Assembly: GCA_019359285.1 (NCBI GenBank)
Contig: JAHHHQ010000010.1
Location: forward strand, 1-32,878
DNA length: 32,878 bases
Origin: Nodosilinea sp. WJT8-NPBG4
Lineage (GTDB): Bacteria > Cyanobacteriota > Cyanobacteriia > Phormidesmidales > Phormidesmidaceae
Direction: 5' to 3'
The notes beneath the pieces were generated by a model. The model was given only the letters and a program-made list of their open reading frames with translations. It was not told the DNA's origin and searched no databases. Within the stretch, counting starts at the first letter, position 1. Every line of letters begins with the position of its first letter. Shown here piece by piece: positions 22,502-30,100 of the stretch. The translations under genes were made by a program, and so were the position numbers.

Positions 22502-23251
22502 TTACCGGTAGATGGCCTCATCAATGGTGGCGCGGAAGAACTCCCCCTCTGACTCAAACCGATCAGTGCCAAAGTACCATCCCACCCGCAGCTGGGTGGG
22601 AATGGTGTAGCCCCCGAAGGTGTCCTCTGCTTCGACAATTGCCCCAAAGTCTACATAGTGGTGTTCTGCGCCTTCTGGGTTGCCCCAGCGCGGTAGTTGG
22701 GCAGTTTTTAGCCGTCCTGTCTGGTCAATGGCAAAGTCAAGCTCGGCTGGTTCACCCTGGGCGACAAAGCTAGCATGCAGGTGCAATGCTTCTGTGCCGC
22801 CCCAGGTCACGTCACCCCGACAAAACGCCGATGGCAACAGCATTAACTCGGTGTGGAAGCGACCCGCTGACGATCGGGTAATATCAGCACCGGTTCCGGT
22901 CATCACCGGAAACAGCCCCAACAGCTTCCACTGCATCGCCCCAACGCCATCGATGATCCGATCTGATCCCACGATCGGTAAGCGGTTCATCCAGGCAGTG
23001 GCACTCCAAATAAATCCGCGCTCCCAGCAAACGACTTGCTCTGCGGTGAAGGGAATCCAGGTCTTGAGTTTGATCTCGCCATGCATTTTTAGGCGCACTG
23101 CCGATGCCATCGCTGTTCCAGGTGCAATCGCATGTTCCAGATACCGTCTAGCTGCATCTGGCAGATGGGCAAAGTCATCTGGACTGAATACGCGCTCTTG
23201 AGATATTGTTGGCTTCCACAAGGCATCGAGGGAAAGCTGTTGAGTTCTCAT
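22502..23251 (-). CDS. DUF6544-like hypothetical protein
   Basis: 249 residues, soluble. The opening DDFAHLPDAARRYLEHAIAP followed by AVRLKMHGEIKL and WIPFTAEQVV is the pattern I associate with DUF6544-type proteins (P-x-xVRRYLxHA, then a beta-rich barrel with ITR and LPSAF motifs). The protein continues with LLPSAFCRGDVTWGG and ends RVGWYFGTDRFESEGEF. Role unknown; the fold suggests a lipocalin-like ligand-binding barrel. It starts 23 bases after the upstream membrane-protein gene and is followed 73 bases later by the M23 peptidase gene, so it is probably part of one transcript. Confidence 0.7.
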   Translation of the reverse strand: MRTQQLSLDALWKPTISQERVFSPDDFAHLPDAARRYLEHAIAPGTAMASAVRLKMHGEIKLKTWIPFTAEQVVCWERGFIWSATAWMNRLPIVGSDRIIDGVGAMQWKLLGLFPVMTGTGADITRSSAGRFHTELMLLPSAFCRGDVTWGGTEALHLHASFVAQGEPAELDFAIDQTGRLKTAQLPRWGNPEGAEHHYVDFGAIVEAEDTFGGYTIPTQLRVGWYFGTDRFESEGEFFRATIDEAIYR

Positions 23252-23274
23252 AGCTCTAATCTATCGCTCCTTTC

Positions 23275-23766
23275 TTAATCACTTTTAGCGGTTAATCGAG
23301 CTGGCTCTTTTAATAGACCGATGAAAGAAGCTAGGGCTATTAAGCCAGGAGCGGCCAGCCATAGCCAAAAACCCAACAACAATTGATTCAAAGCAAATTC
23401 AGAAACGCCACCACTGTCGGCAGGCAAGTTAAACCAGAATGCTGAAAATGTGCCTCCAAAACCAATAAGAACAGCAGCTACCCCAGCTATGGCTGAAAAC
23501 CTATAGCGCTGGATCATAAACATGATGCAGCACAACCAATAGATCGGATTGGCGAACCAGCCAATCGCAGGAATTTGCCAAAAAATCAGCCCAACAATGC
23601 CAAAGAAAGTCAGTTCGACTCCCCTCATGGCATAAACGTCATTGGGGTCAGAGGGATTCACACCAACAGAGTCTGTAGGCACCACATTGAACAAAAGGCA
23701 CGGTAACGCCAGGGCGACGCCATATAGGAAGAGCGATAATCCTAAAAATAAAATCTTATATTTCAC
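23275..23766 (-). CDS. Four-helix membrane protein, unknown function
   Basis: 163 residues from a GTG at 23766; AGGG lies about 12 bases upstream. Predicted helices cover about 5-28, 52-72, 75-105 (split by a short turn) and 125-153. An exposed loop near residues 29-47 contains VPTDSVGVNPSDPNDVYAMR and probably faces the periplasm. It ends EPARLTAKSD in the cytoplasm. No family recognised. It is the first gene of the minus-strand run that continues with the DUF6544-like, M23 and CPBP genes. Confidence 0.72.
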   Translation of the reverse strand: MKYKILFLGLSLFLYGVALALPCLLFNVVPTDSVGVNPSDPNDVYAMRGVELTFFGIVGLIFWQIPAIGWFANPIYWLCCIMFMIQRYRFSAIAGVAAVLIGFGGTFSAFWFNLPADSGGVSEFALNQLLLGFWLWLAAPGLIALASFIGLLKEPARLTAKSD

Positions 23767-23832
23767 AAACTATATCCCTAACCCTAATGAATAATAGAAT
23801 TTTCTGAAAATACTTTCTTGAGGATCAGGTAA

Positions 23833-24761
23833 GAGCTGATTTATGAAGTAGACCTTAAGCCGCCAATCGACGTAGCATGAAACGGATAAACGCTCCATAG
23901 ATCATGGCTTCGGCGTTTTCAGTATGCAACTCATAATCCTTGCTCAATCGTCGATATCGATTCAGCCATCCAAAGCTGCGCTCAATCACCCAACGCTTCG
24001 GCAACACCTCAAATGCCTTAGACTCGCGCTCAATAACGTCGACACGAACCGTATCTCCACAGACGGCTTGTACCGCCCTTTTGAAGTTCGGACCTGAGTA
24101 GCCCTGGTCAACCCAAATGACCTCTAATCGAGACAACTTCTCCTGCTCTTTGTCTAGCACTACGACGGCCCCTAAGCGCTCGGAGGCATTCGCTTCGGTG
24201 ACGACTACCCCAATCATGAAGCCCTGTGAATCCACGACGAGATGTCGCTTACGGCCTTTAACCTTCTTGCCACCATCAAAGCCGTAGACCTCCCCCTTTT
24301 TTCCGTGGTCTTGACCGATTGAGAATCCGCCATCGCCACGCTAGAGTCAGCCTCTCGGCCCATCTCTCGCCTCAAGTGATAACGCAGCGTATCGTGGAGG
24401 TCCTGCCAGATCCCTTTGCGCTGCCACTTCTGAAAATACTTGTAGACTGTCGGATGCGGTGGCAAATCATGGGGCAGCATCTCCCATTGGCAGCCCGTGC
24501 GTTGCACATAAAAAATGGCGTTAAGAACTTCTCTTAAATCGACGGTGCGAGGTGCACCAAACCCTTTAGGAGCAGGTAGCAGCGGTTGTAGCCCCTCCCA
24601 CTCGGCATCACTAAGGTCACTGGGGTAAATCAGACGGGTAGGATTGGCAATCTCGGGTAGGCGGCTCATGCTTCGTGCCTGATTAGCGCGCTAACCTTTA
24701 CACGATAGGATCCACGATACGTCAATAGCCTCTGCTTAAGTTTCTCTTTAGAAATTAGCTC
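23833..24761 (-). mobile_element. Complete IS5-family (IS427-like) insertion sequence
   Basis: The 929-bp element is bounded by imperfect inverted repeats: GAGCTGATTTATGAAG from 23833 and its counterpart GAGCTAATTTCTAAAG read inward from 24761, which continue to share CTTAAGC. Directly outside each end is TAA (23830-23832 and 24762-24764), a 3-bp target duplication fitting the TNA preference of IS427-group elements. It contains one transposase gene split between two frames. Confidence 0.85.
23855..24669 (-). CDS. IS5-family transposase in two frames (-1 frameshift)
   Basis: The upstream frame (ATG 24669 to 24214) encodes the N-terminal half: IYPSDLSDAEWEGLQPLLP, CQWEMLPHDLPPHPTVYKYF and VAMADSQSVKTTEKRG, which contains the first catalytic Asp. 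The downstream frame (to 23855) encodes VDQGYSGPNF with the second Asp and RWVIERSFGWLNRYRRLSKD with the catalytic Glu of the DDE triad. The frames join at AAAAAAGGGGGAGG (coding strand, 24302-24289), where a -1 shift changes RGRST to RGEVYGFDGG, the expected sequence. IS427-group elements are known to use programmed -1 frameshifting at A-rich sites. The fused product would be about 271 residues with all three acidic residues, so the element may be active. Confidence 0.88.
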
Positions 24762-24764
24762 TAA

Positions 24765-25044
24765 ATCCAACCTCATTTCCAAAAGACATCACGGCATTGA
24801 GAGCGAAAAACTCTCATCCTTCCGTAGAGAGTCGATTAAGACGGCGTTCGATTTTCCTAGCTTTTTGTTCGGCCGTCAGGCCTAGTTAGTCGCTGATTCC
24901 TTGATATTGCGTTGCTACTGTTTCTCTCCCTATTTTTTGTTTAATTACACTCTTTTTCAGCATCTCGGCAAGCACAGATATCACGAACAAGCTTAGCCAA
25001 TACTTTTGATCAAGGCGTTGACTGCACGTACACACTCCCATTGA
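24765..25044. other. Intergenic with a possible coding scrap
   Basis: A short minus frame at about 24814-24882 reads LTAEQKARKIERRLNRLSTEG then TGA. Its charged helical character looks like the end of a lost gene, but stops lie immediately upstream. A GAGAG-CGAAAAA-CTCTC hairpin lies at about 24799-24815, just beyond that stop. Nothing else is recognised. Confidence 0.3.
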
Positions 25045-26553
25045 TCACGATACCGCATCCAATCTATTAGAACGCGCCAGAAATATCAAACGTGCAATTC
25101 CATTTACTACGCCCAAAACCGCGCACACACTCAGCCAAAGCATTAGATCGAGCATCGATCGAAACAGTAGTACATGTCCAAAGAATCGATCGGACACCAA
25201 TGCGAATATCCAAGGCAATATGAGCAGGAAAAACGCTGGCAAGAATGTGAAGCCAATCCCTAACCAGACCCGCCACAATGGAGTTCTATGAATCGACTGT
25301 CTCCATTGTGGTAGGTAAAGCAAACTACGGATTGCCAGCGTTACACTTATAAACATCAATAGTGCGATCGCTATACCCCACAAGGTTACTGAAAACCCAC
25401 CTACGGCAGGTTGCCCATCCTTTAATAATTGAATCAATCCAGTTTTGATTTGAGGAAATGCCATTGAAATTAACGGCGACGCATTGATATTGTAAAGCAA
25501 TGCAATTCCATATTTTTCCTTGGGCAACAGCACAACATCTGTATAAAATGTAGACAAAATTCCATTGTGTTCGATCGCTGTTTCACCGTTCTCGCTGCCC
25601 TTAAACCAACCCATGCCATAGGAACTACTGATGGCCTTGGGTGGAGTGTGCATCAGCACTACACTACTTTCAGAAAACAACTTTGTCTCTTGAAATTGTC
25701 CACTGTTGGTTTGGAAGATTAGATAATTGGCCATGTCCTCTGCGGTGGAAACGATCCCGCCACTGCCGCTTAGATAACCAGACATTTCTGGATATGCGAA
25801 GGGAAGTCCAAATGCCATCAGATGTCCCTGTGCCATATTAGTAGCACCTTGGGATGCGTCAGCCCTTGTAGTTGCATTGAGCGTCCGCGACATTTGAAGG
25901 GGTGTAAAAATATGTGTTTGTAAGTAATCTGAGAATGGCTGTTGACTCACCACTTCAACTACTCGCGCCAACACTTCGTAGTTGGGATTGAAATAGTGAA
26001 ACTGAGCGCCGGGCAACTCAACGGGACGTGCTTGACTAAGGCTAGTAACGCGCTCACCAATCGTTGTTGCTTGAGAAAGCTGCAGCTCAGGAAAGCCTAC
26101 GTCAGATAAACCACTCACTTGATTAAGAAGATGACGAATGGTAACTTTGGCATCGATTTCGCCAGGCGGCTGTTGCGCGAACGATGGATCAGTCAGGGCG
26201 AATTCTGGTAGATAAGCTTGTACGGGTGAGTCTAAATCAATTTGTCTCGCTTCGACCAACTGCATCACCGCAATTGCGGTAAATGATTTACTCACTGAAG
26301 CAATCAAGAATTGGGTCTGTGCTGTAACAGGGTGATCGTTGTTTGCTGCACTGTATCCTTTAACATGCAACACTTGATTATTGTGAGTAATAGCGAGTGC
26401 CAAACCAGGAATGTTATGAGTCTTCATTTGACTTGTGATAAAGCGATCAATCCCATCGTCAAAGTCCAACTGGCTCGCACTGCCATTGAAATTAAAGGTG
26501 ATAACAATCAACGCGCTCAAGAATATCAAAATCAGGCGGAAAAGCTTGTTCAT
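25045..26553 (-). CDS. Class C beta-lactamase-like serine hydrolase with C-terminal membrane helices
   Basis: 502 residues. A signal/anchor (LFRLILIFLSALIVITF) precedes a penicillin-binding-protein-like domain whose triad motifs are complete: S86-V-S-K89 (SxxK) in FLIASVSKSFTA, Y187-F-N189 (YxN) in QFHYFNPNYE, and H329-N-G331 (KTG-equivalent) in AIEHNGILST. Residues about 388-490 add four membrane helices (FSVTLWGIAIALLMFISVTL and so on). The arrangement is that of FmtA/PbpX-like esterases and peptidases acting on cell-wall or D-amino substrates outside the cytoplasm, rather than a resistance beta-lactamase. ATG at 26553 without a Shine-Dalgarno sequence. It is monocistronic as far as seen and divergent from the gene at 26797. 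Confidence 0.9.
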   Translation of the reverse strand: MNKLFRLILIFLSALIVITFNFNGSASQLDFDDGIDRFITSQMKTHNIPGLALAITHNNQVLHVKGYSAANNDHPVTAQTQFLIASVSKSFTAIAVMQLVEARQIDLDSPVQAYLPEFALTDPSFAQQPPGEIDAKVTIRHLLNQVSGLSDVGFPELQLSQATTIGERVTSLSQARPVELPGAQFHYFNPNYEVLARVVEVVSQQPFSDYLQTHIFTPLQMSRTLNATTRADASQGATNMAQGHLMAFGLPFAYPEMSGYLSGSGGIVSTAEDMANYLIFQTNSGQFQETKLFSESSVVLMHTPPKAISSSYGMGWFKGSENGETAIEHNGILSTFYTDVVLLPKEKYGIALLYNINASPLISMAFPQIKTGLIQLLKDGQPAVGGFSVTLWGIAIALLMFISVTLAIRSLLYLPQWRQSIHRTPLWRVWLGIGFTFLPAFFLLILPWIFALVSDRFFGHVLLFRSMLDLMLWLSVCAVLGVVNGIARLIFLARSNRLDAVS

Positions 26554-26741
26554 TAGGTTAGGTTTTTCTGATTTTGATAGACATAATTCACCGTATAACG
26601 AGCATGATTAAGACTGCGTTTTTGGCTTCTAAGATTATTTTTTTGATCTAATAGTCCAGAGCTACGCTATTTTACGCTCAACTAGAATTGAACCGTATTT
26701 TTACCTATAGAACTAATTATGCCAAAGCTACGTTTGATTTC

Positions 26742-26770
26742 TTGAATGAGTTGATTAACTATGATATAAA
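26742..26770 (+). promoter_or_regulatory. Probable sigma-70-type promoter for the 26797 gene
   Basis: TTGAAT (26742-26747) and TATAAA (26765-26770) are separated by exactly 17 bases, placing a transcription start near 26777 and a 5' leader of about 20 bases before the ATG at 26797. It should serve the plus-strand genes for the unknown protein and perhaps the cupin. No operator repeat is evident. Confidence 0.6.
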
Positions 26771-26796
26771 ACGTGAGCTTTTAGTTAATCAAAAGG

Positions 26797-27378
26797 ATGA
26801 GATCTAAACTTGAGCAGGCACTAATCAAAGAAGACGTGCCAAGATGGAGATGCGCAGTCTATGCAATGCACGATGTGATGCTTAGTACAGACAATTTGCT
26901 TCAAAATCCTCAATCTGGAACAGCCGCCAAAATCGAGAGCTTAGCCAGGCTCTATTTGGAAGGCAACCCCGCTGAAATTTCCGGCGCGACAATCGCCCAA
27001 TTCTGTGATTGGCTCTGGGTCGAGTACCAGAGTCTCCCATTGAATCTAGAGTTCTCCTGGTACGAGCGCTATGAGAACGCTTCAGAAATGTTCGCTGACG
27101 TTCAGAAGAGCCATCTTTGGGTATCCGGCGAGAACTACGATACGACCCTAGGACTTAATCCGATCTATAACTTTATTTTTCAAGCAATCCATGATTATGA
27201 TCACTACTTAACCAACAGTGACTTTAGTCTGGAAGGAGAAATTTTAACCTATAATGCCACCGCTAAACGTGTGCCTAGCCTGAACGTTCAAAAGATTATT
27301 TACTCCGAAAGTGTGCTGCGGCCAGCTGCCTATGTTTTCTTGGGTCATGCCCCGATCTCAAAAATCGTTTTTCCATAG
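26797..27378 (+). CDS. Hypothetical protein with HDYDHY motif
   Basis: 193 residues, soluble. The N-terminus is helical (LEQALIKEDVPRWRCAVYAM). A conserved-looking centre follows, with FCDWLWVEYQSLPLNLEFSW. IYNFIFQAIHDYDHYLTNSD and FSLEGEILTYNA carry the only motif of note, H-D-x-D-H followed by a Glu. It could be a metal-binding site, but nothing else supports an enzyme. The C-terminus SESVLRPAAYVFLGHAPISK is moderately hydrophobic. I recall proteins of this style on plasmids and phages but cannot name a family. It is preceded by a good promoter and followed 71 bases later by a cupin gene. Confidence 0.65.
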   Translation: MRSKLEQALIKEDVPRWRCAVYAMHDVMLSTDNLLQNPQSGTAAKIESLARLYLEGNPAEISGATIAQFCDWLWVEYQSLPLNLEFSWYERYENASEMFADVQKSHLWVSGENYDTTLGLNPIYNFIFQAIHDYDHYLTNSDFSLEGEILTYNATAKRVPSLNVQKIIYSESVLRPAAYVFLGHAPISKIVFP

Positions 27379-27449
27379 TTGCTGGAAAAGCTGATCTATG
27401 AGCATCTTCACCGTTTACATCCATTTCTCTACTATAAAAGGCCAAATCC

Positions 27450-27800
27450 ATGAGCACAGCTATACTGTCGTTGAAAGCAACCCAAATTAACTGGTCTGAT
27501 GTAATCGAGTATCCTCAGTCCGGAGCTAAGAGCAAGATTCTGCTAGAAGATAAAAATTGTCGCTATGCATTGATGTCTCTGGCGGCATCAGCATCCATTG
27601 CAGAACATACTAATCCTCGCAATGCCACCGTGAATGTCATTGAAGGACAAGGCGTACTGACGCTTGAAGACGAAGAAATTATTCTAGAACTAGGAGTCTT
27701 TGCCTTTATACCGGCTAACGTACGCCACTCACTCAAAGCTATGACTGACCTCACCTTTTTGCTAACACTTTCTGAAATGGTGACTGACTCTAATCACTGA
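27450..27800 (+). CDS. Cupin-domain protein
   Basis: 116 residues forming a single beta-barrel cupin. The fold shows in ALMSLAASASIAEHTNPRNA (motif 1 region with His), TVNVIEGQGVLTLEDEEIIL (G-x-G turn) and GVFAFIPANVRHSLKAMTDL (motif 2 with P-x-x-x-x-H). Small stand-alone cupins bind a metal and either act as dioxygenase-like enzymes or sense small molecules; the ligand is not predictable. An AAAAGG ribosome site lies about 8 bases before the ATG at 27450. It is followed by a flavoprotein-type gene 72 bases downstream. Confidence 0.87.
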   Translation: MSTAILSLKATQINWSDVIEYPQSGAKSKILLEDKNCRYALMSLAASASIAEHTNPRNATVNVIEGQGVLTLEDEEIILELGVFAFIPANVRHSLKAMTDLTFLLTLSEMVTDSNH

Positions 27801-27872
27801 CTTAACCTGTAGGGTGTAACTTTCCTCTACTTGACTACATTGTGAGTGTCCTAATTTTCAGGGAGAAAGGCC

Positions 27873-28325
27873 ATGTTAGATATCGATGAGATGAGCACAA
27901 AAGAGATCAATGAACTGCTGCGAGAAGTAGGGCACGGACATCTAGGCTGTGCCATTGACGGGCATCCTTACGTTGTGCCAATGCACTATTATTTTGACGA
28001 GCCAGCTATTTACATCTTCACCACAGTGGGGATGAAAACTAAATATATGGATATCAACCCAGAGGTGTGCTTACAGGTTGAAGATGTTAAGAATCTCCAG
28101 CACTGGCGCAGCGTTACAGTGACAGGCCGGGCCGAGCACATCACTGAACAGGGCGATATTGATCGCGTGATGGAATTTGTCAAAACACGCAATCCAGCCC
28201 TGTCGCCTGCCATCAATCGCACCTGGATCGACGCCTGGGGTCGGGCAGAGGAAATGGCGCTTTACCAGATTCGTCCTAGCGAGATGACTGGACGAACAAC
28301 CGATGGCGTGAGTAGTGAAGGTTGA
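27873..28325 (+). CDS. PNPOx-like (split-barrel) flavin-binding protein
   Basis: 150 residues. The split-barrel pattern is clear in HGHLGCAIDGHPYVVPMHYY, IYIFTTVGMKTKYMDINPEV and LQVEDVKNLQHWRSVTVTGR, which together form the FMN-binding site of the pyridoxamine 5'-phosphate-oxidase-like family. The phrase HLGCAxDGHPYVVPMHYYF resembles nitroimidazole-resistance (NimA-type) members that reduce small electrophiles with a bound flavin, but the family also includes heme and F420 binders. GGAGAAAGG directly precedes the ATG at 27873, an excellent ribosome site. It is the last intact gene of the short plus-strand set before the truncated ATPase. Confidence 0.87.
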   Translation: MLDIDEMSTKEINELLREVGHGHLGCAIDGHPYVVPMHYYFDEPAIYIFTTVGMKTKYMDINPEVCLQVEDVKNLQHWRSVTVTGRAEHITEQGDIDRVMEFVKTRNPALSPAINRTWIDAWGRAEEMALYQIRPSEMTGRTTDGVSSEG

Positions 28326-28423
28326 TACCGTAATCCGAATTGATTCATGGAGGTAGGACGGACTCTCGCCCGTGCATGCAGGACACTTGCACTACGGATT
28401 TTTACGATTCACGCAGGATTGCT

Positions 28424-28744
28424 ATGCACCAGTCGGTTTGGACGTTACCCGTTGAGGCGGTCTATGAATCGCTGGCCACTACGCCCCAAGGCCTCTCTAG
28501 CCGGGAGGCGGCCCAGCGCCTAGAGCAATTTGGGGCCAATGAGCTGCCCACTCCCACCCGCCGACCCCTGTGGCTGAAATTTACCGATCAGCTCACCCAC
28601 TTCATGGCGCTGTTGTTGTGGGTGGCGGGCAGTTTGGCCTTTGTGGCCCGCACCCCGGCCCTAGGCTGGGCCGTCTGGGCTGTGATTCTAATCAACGCCA
28701 TTTTTAGCTTTTGGCAAGAGTTTCAGGCTGAACTAACCCTATAA
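28424..28744 (+). pseudogene. N-terminal stub of a P-type cation-transporting ATPase
   Basis: 106 residues from the ATG at 28424, with CAGGA six bases upstream. The sequence is the cation-ATPase N-terminal domain (VEAVYESLATTPQGLSSREA, RLEQFGANELPTPTRRPLW) and the first two membrane helices (FMALLLWVAGSLAFVARTPA, AVWAVILINAIFSFWQEFQA). The family then continues for about 700 residues with the actuator and phosphorylation domains. Here it ends in AELTL and stop, immediately after the conserved QEFQAE motif. No DKTGT motif exists anywhere in the window, so this is a truncated relic whose downstream part was deleted. The stub itself cannot transport ions. Confidence 0.88.
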
Positions 28745-28811
28745 ATCCGATACTCTGGCGTTTTTGAAGCGAGCCTACGCTTGGAGTAGAGACCATTCCT
28801 CTACAGTGTAG

Positions 28812-29009
28812 CGATCGTTTTGGGATGAGATTTTCCCTGAAAAAGATGCAAGGAGTGATCTTGATGCCGCAAAATCATTACTTGAGCCGTTCCATCCACT
28901 ATGCATCCAGGACGGTATTAGTTATCCTTCGCTTTGGTTGAATCTTGAACGATTGACTCTAAATTTTATGACCTTACAGATAGAATTTGACGCCTGGCAA
29001 ACCAAATAG
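28812..29009 (+). pseudogene. Coding-like fragment without a start
   Basis: A plus frame from 28812 to the TAG at 29007-29009 reads FWDEIFPEKDARSDLDAAKS, then EPFHPLCIQDGISYPSLWLN and LTLNFMTLQIEFDAWQTK. The composition is protein-like, but the frame has an in-frame TAG upstream at 28809-28811 and no ATG, GTG or TTG near its beginning. Its end overlaps the convergent gene at 28966-29430 by 44 bases. I do not recognise the family; it may be the C-terminus of a gene lost in the same deletion that truncated the ATPase. Confidence 0.4.
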
Positions 29010-29430
29010 TGAGCGGAGGCACTAGAAACCACATCAACAATGGCACTAACCCAGTGCCTAAAATCGGAATTGTTGGCATGGACTCGGCATAGGTCCACCG
29101 ATTGAGGGGGCCAGTAGCTAAGGCTTCGATAATAACGGTGATGACCACTCCCACAAGGAGAAAAACACTCATTTGGCTACGGCTTGGGTGACGGAGCCAT
29201 TGACGAGACTTCGATAGAGCTGTGACGGCCAAAAATGCAATCAACGTAATTACGACATCTCCAACTGTAGCGAGGGTGCAGTTTCTGACTATATCGAAGT
29301 GGGAGTATCCAGTCGGAATTTGGTAAAACCACATTTGCTGAATTTCCCAAAAGAAAGACAGCAAAAACGAGAATATAGCTATATTAAACTCAGGCGAATT
29401 TAGCCAATTCAAGGGATTATGGCGGTTCAC
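28966..29430 (-). CDS. Four-helix membrane protein, unknown function
   Basis: 154 residues starting at GTG 29430. Predicted helices lie at about 16-34 (NIAIFSFLLSFFWEIQQMW), 52-70 (ATVGDVVITLIAFLAVTAL), 86-106 (QMSVFLLVGVVITVIIEAL) and 122-145 (GTGLVPLLMWFLVPPLTIWF). Conserved-looking polar residues E and D within helices (FFWEIQQ, TVGDVVIT, IIEALATG) hint at a functional membrane core. The phrase NRWTYAESMPTIPILGTGLV also occurs, as I recall, in small uncharacterised bacterial membrane proteins. It ends RRQILSVRS. Single gene; no evident partner. Confidence 0.72.
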   Translation of the reverse strand: MNRHNPLNWLNSPEFNIAIFSFLLSFFWEIQQMWFYQIPTGYSHFDIVRNCTLATVGDVVITLIAFLAVTALSKSRQWLRHPSRSQMSVFLLVGVVITVIIEALATGPLNRWTYAESMPTIPILGTGLVPLLMWFLVPPLTIWFARRQILSVRS

Positions 29431-29488
29431 AGTGTTAGCCTTATTTAGAATAAATCAAACTTGATCTACTGGTTTCTCAAATAGCATC
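29431..29488. other. Upstream region of the membrane protein gene
   Basis: AT-rich with no clear promoter pair. Confidence 0.3.
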
Positions 29489-29556
29489 TAGACAATTCAA
29501 TGTCAGGCTTACTTCCTCAATCAAGCTGCAAATCTTGACATTAGGTGAATTGTCTA
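29489..29556. repeat. 68-bp imperfect palindrome (MITE-like hairpin)
   Basis: TAGACAATTCA (29489-29499) pairs with TGAATTGTCTA (29546-29556), and the next six bases ATGTCA (29500-29505) pair with TGACAT (29536-29541), with a four-base bulge on one side. The loop is about 30 bases. It lies just beyond the stop of the small minus frame at 29570-29677 and could act as its terminator, but no T-run follows the stem on the minus strand. Confidence 0.65.
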
Positions 29557-29569
29557 AGGGTCAGGCAGC

Positions 29570-29677
29570 CTAGCTCGTGCGGTAGGTTTCCAGCATGGTT
29601 TTACGAGCGGTAGCCTGCTGAATTTTCTGCTCCAGGGTCTTAATTTTGCAGTCGATTAGCGTTTTAATCAGGGTCAT
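29570..29677 (-). CDS. Short coiled-coil ORF, possibly a MerR-type C-terminal scrap
   Basis: 35 codons from ATG 29677: MTLIKTLIDCKIKTLEQKIQ followed by QATARKTMLETYRTS. The LIDxKIxxLEQKIQQ pattern is that of the dimerisation helix at the end of MerR-family regulators, but no HTH precedes it. It could be a free small helical protein or the tail of a lost regulator. No Shine-Dalgarno sequence is obvious. Confidence 0.4.
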   Translation of the reverse strand: MTLIKTLIDCKIKTLEQKIQQATARKTMLETYRTS

Positions 29678-30100
29678 AGCGTTTCCAGAATGGCATGGGC
29701 TATTCATCTTCCTTCCACCGCCATTGTTCGGAGAGAAATCCCATTGAAACCCAATAGCGGCAGCTGAAATATCATGAAATTGCTGGTTAGATGTTCGATA
29801 ACAAATATGACCTGGCCATGACTGTCATCGAGGGAATGGATGCGCACAGTAAAGCTGGAGATTACTCGCTGGAACGTTTTATATTTAATTGTGCCTAGCT
29901 ACTTACTCAACCCGCCCTGCCCTTATCAGGGCTGCCAAGGGTGGGCTGTACAGCTTTGTTCGGGCTGCTGCTGGGGATAGTGGCAATTAGCACCGCTAGT
30001 TTGCCGGTACCGATTTTTCTCTATGTCTTGATCAACTCGCGTTTGGCGCTGATGTCACCGGAGTCGTCTTAAGCCAAATATTTCCCTCGGCACTGCGGAC
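29678..30100. other. Gap with a possible membrane-protein scrap
   Basis: No firm gene. A plus frame from GTG 29941 to TAA 30070-30072 (43 codons) reads GLLLGIVAISTASLPVPIFL then YVLINSRLALMSPESS, a single hydrophobic helix with a polar tail that looks like the end of a larger membrane protein. A 26-codon frame at about 29819-29899 is unremarkable. The sequence has no clear promoter or terminator. Confidence 0.35.

Noticed and set aside
28113..28123. ACAGTGACA motif as a possible second Tn7-like end
   Set aside because: It is a single copy inside the conserved coding sequence of the PNPOx-like protein, with no TGTACA terminus.
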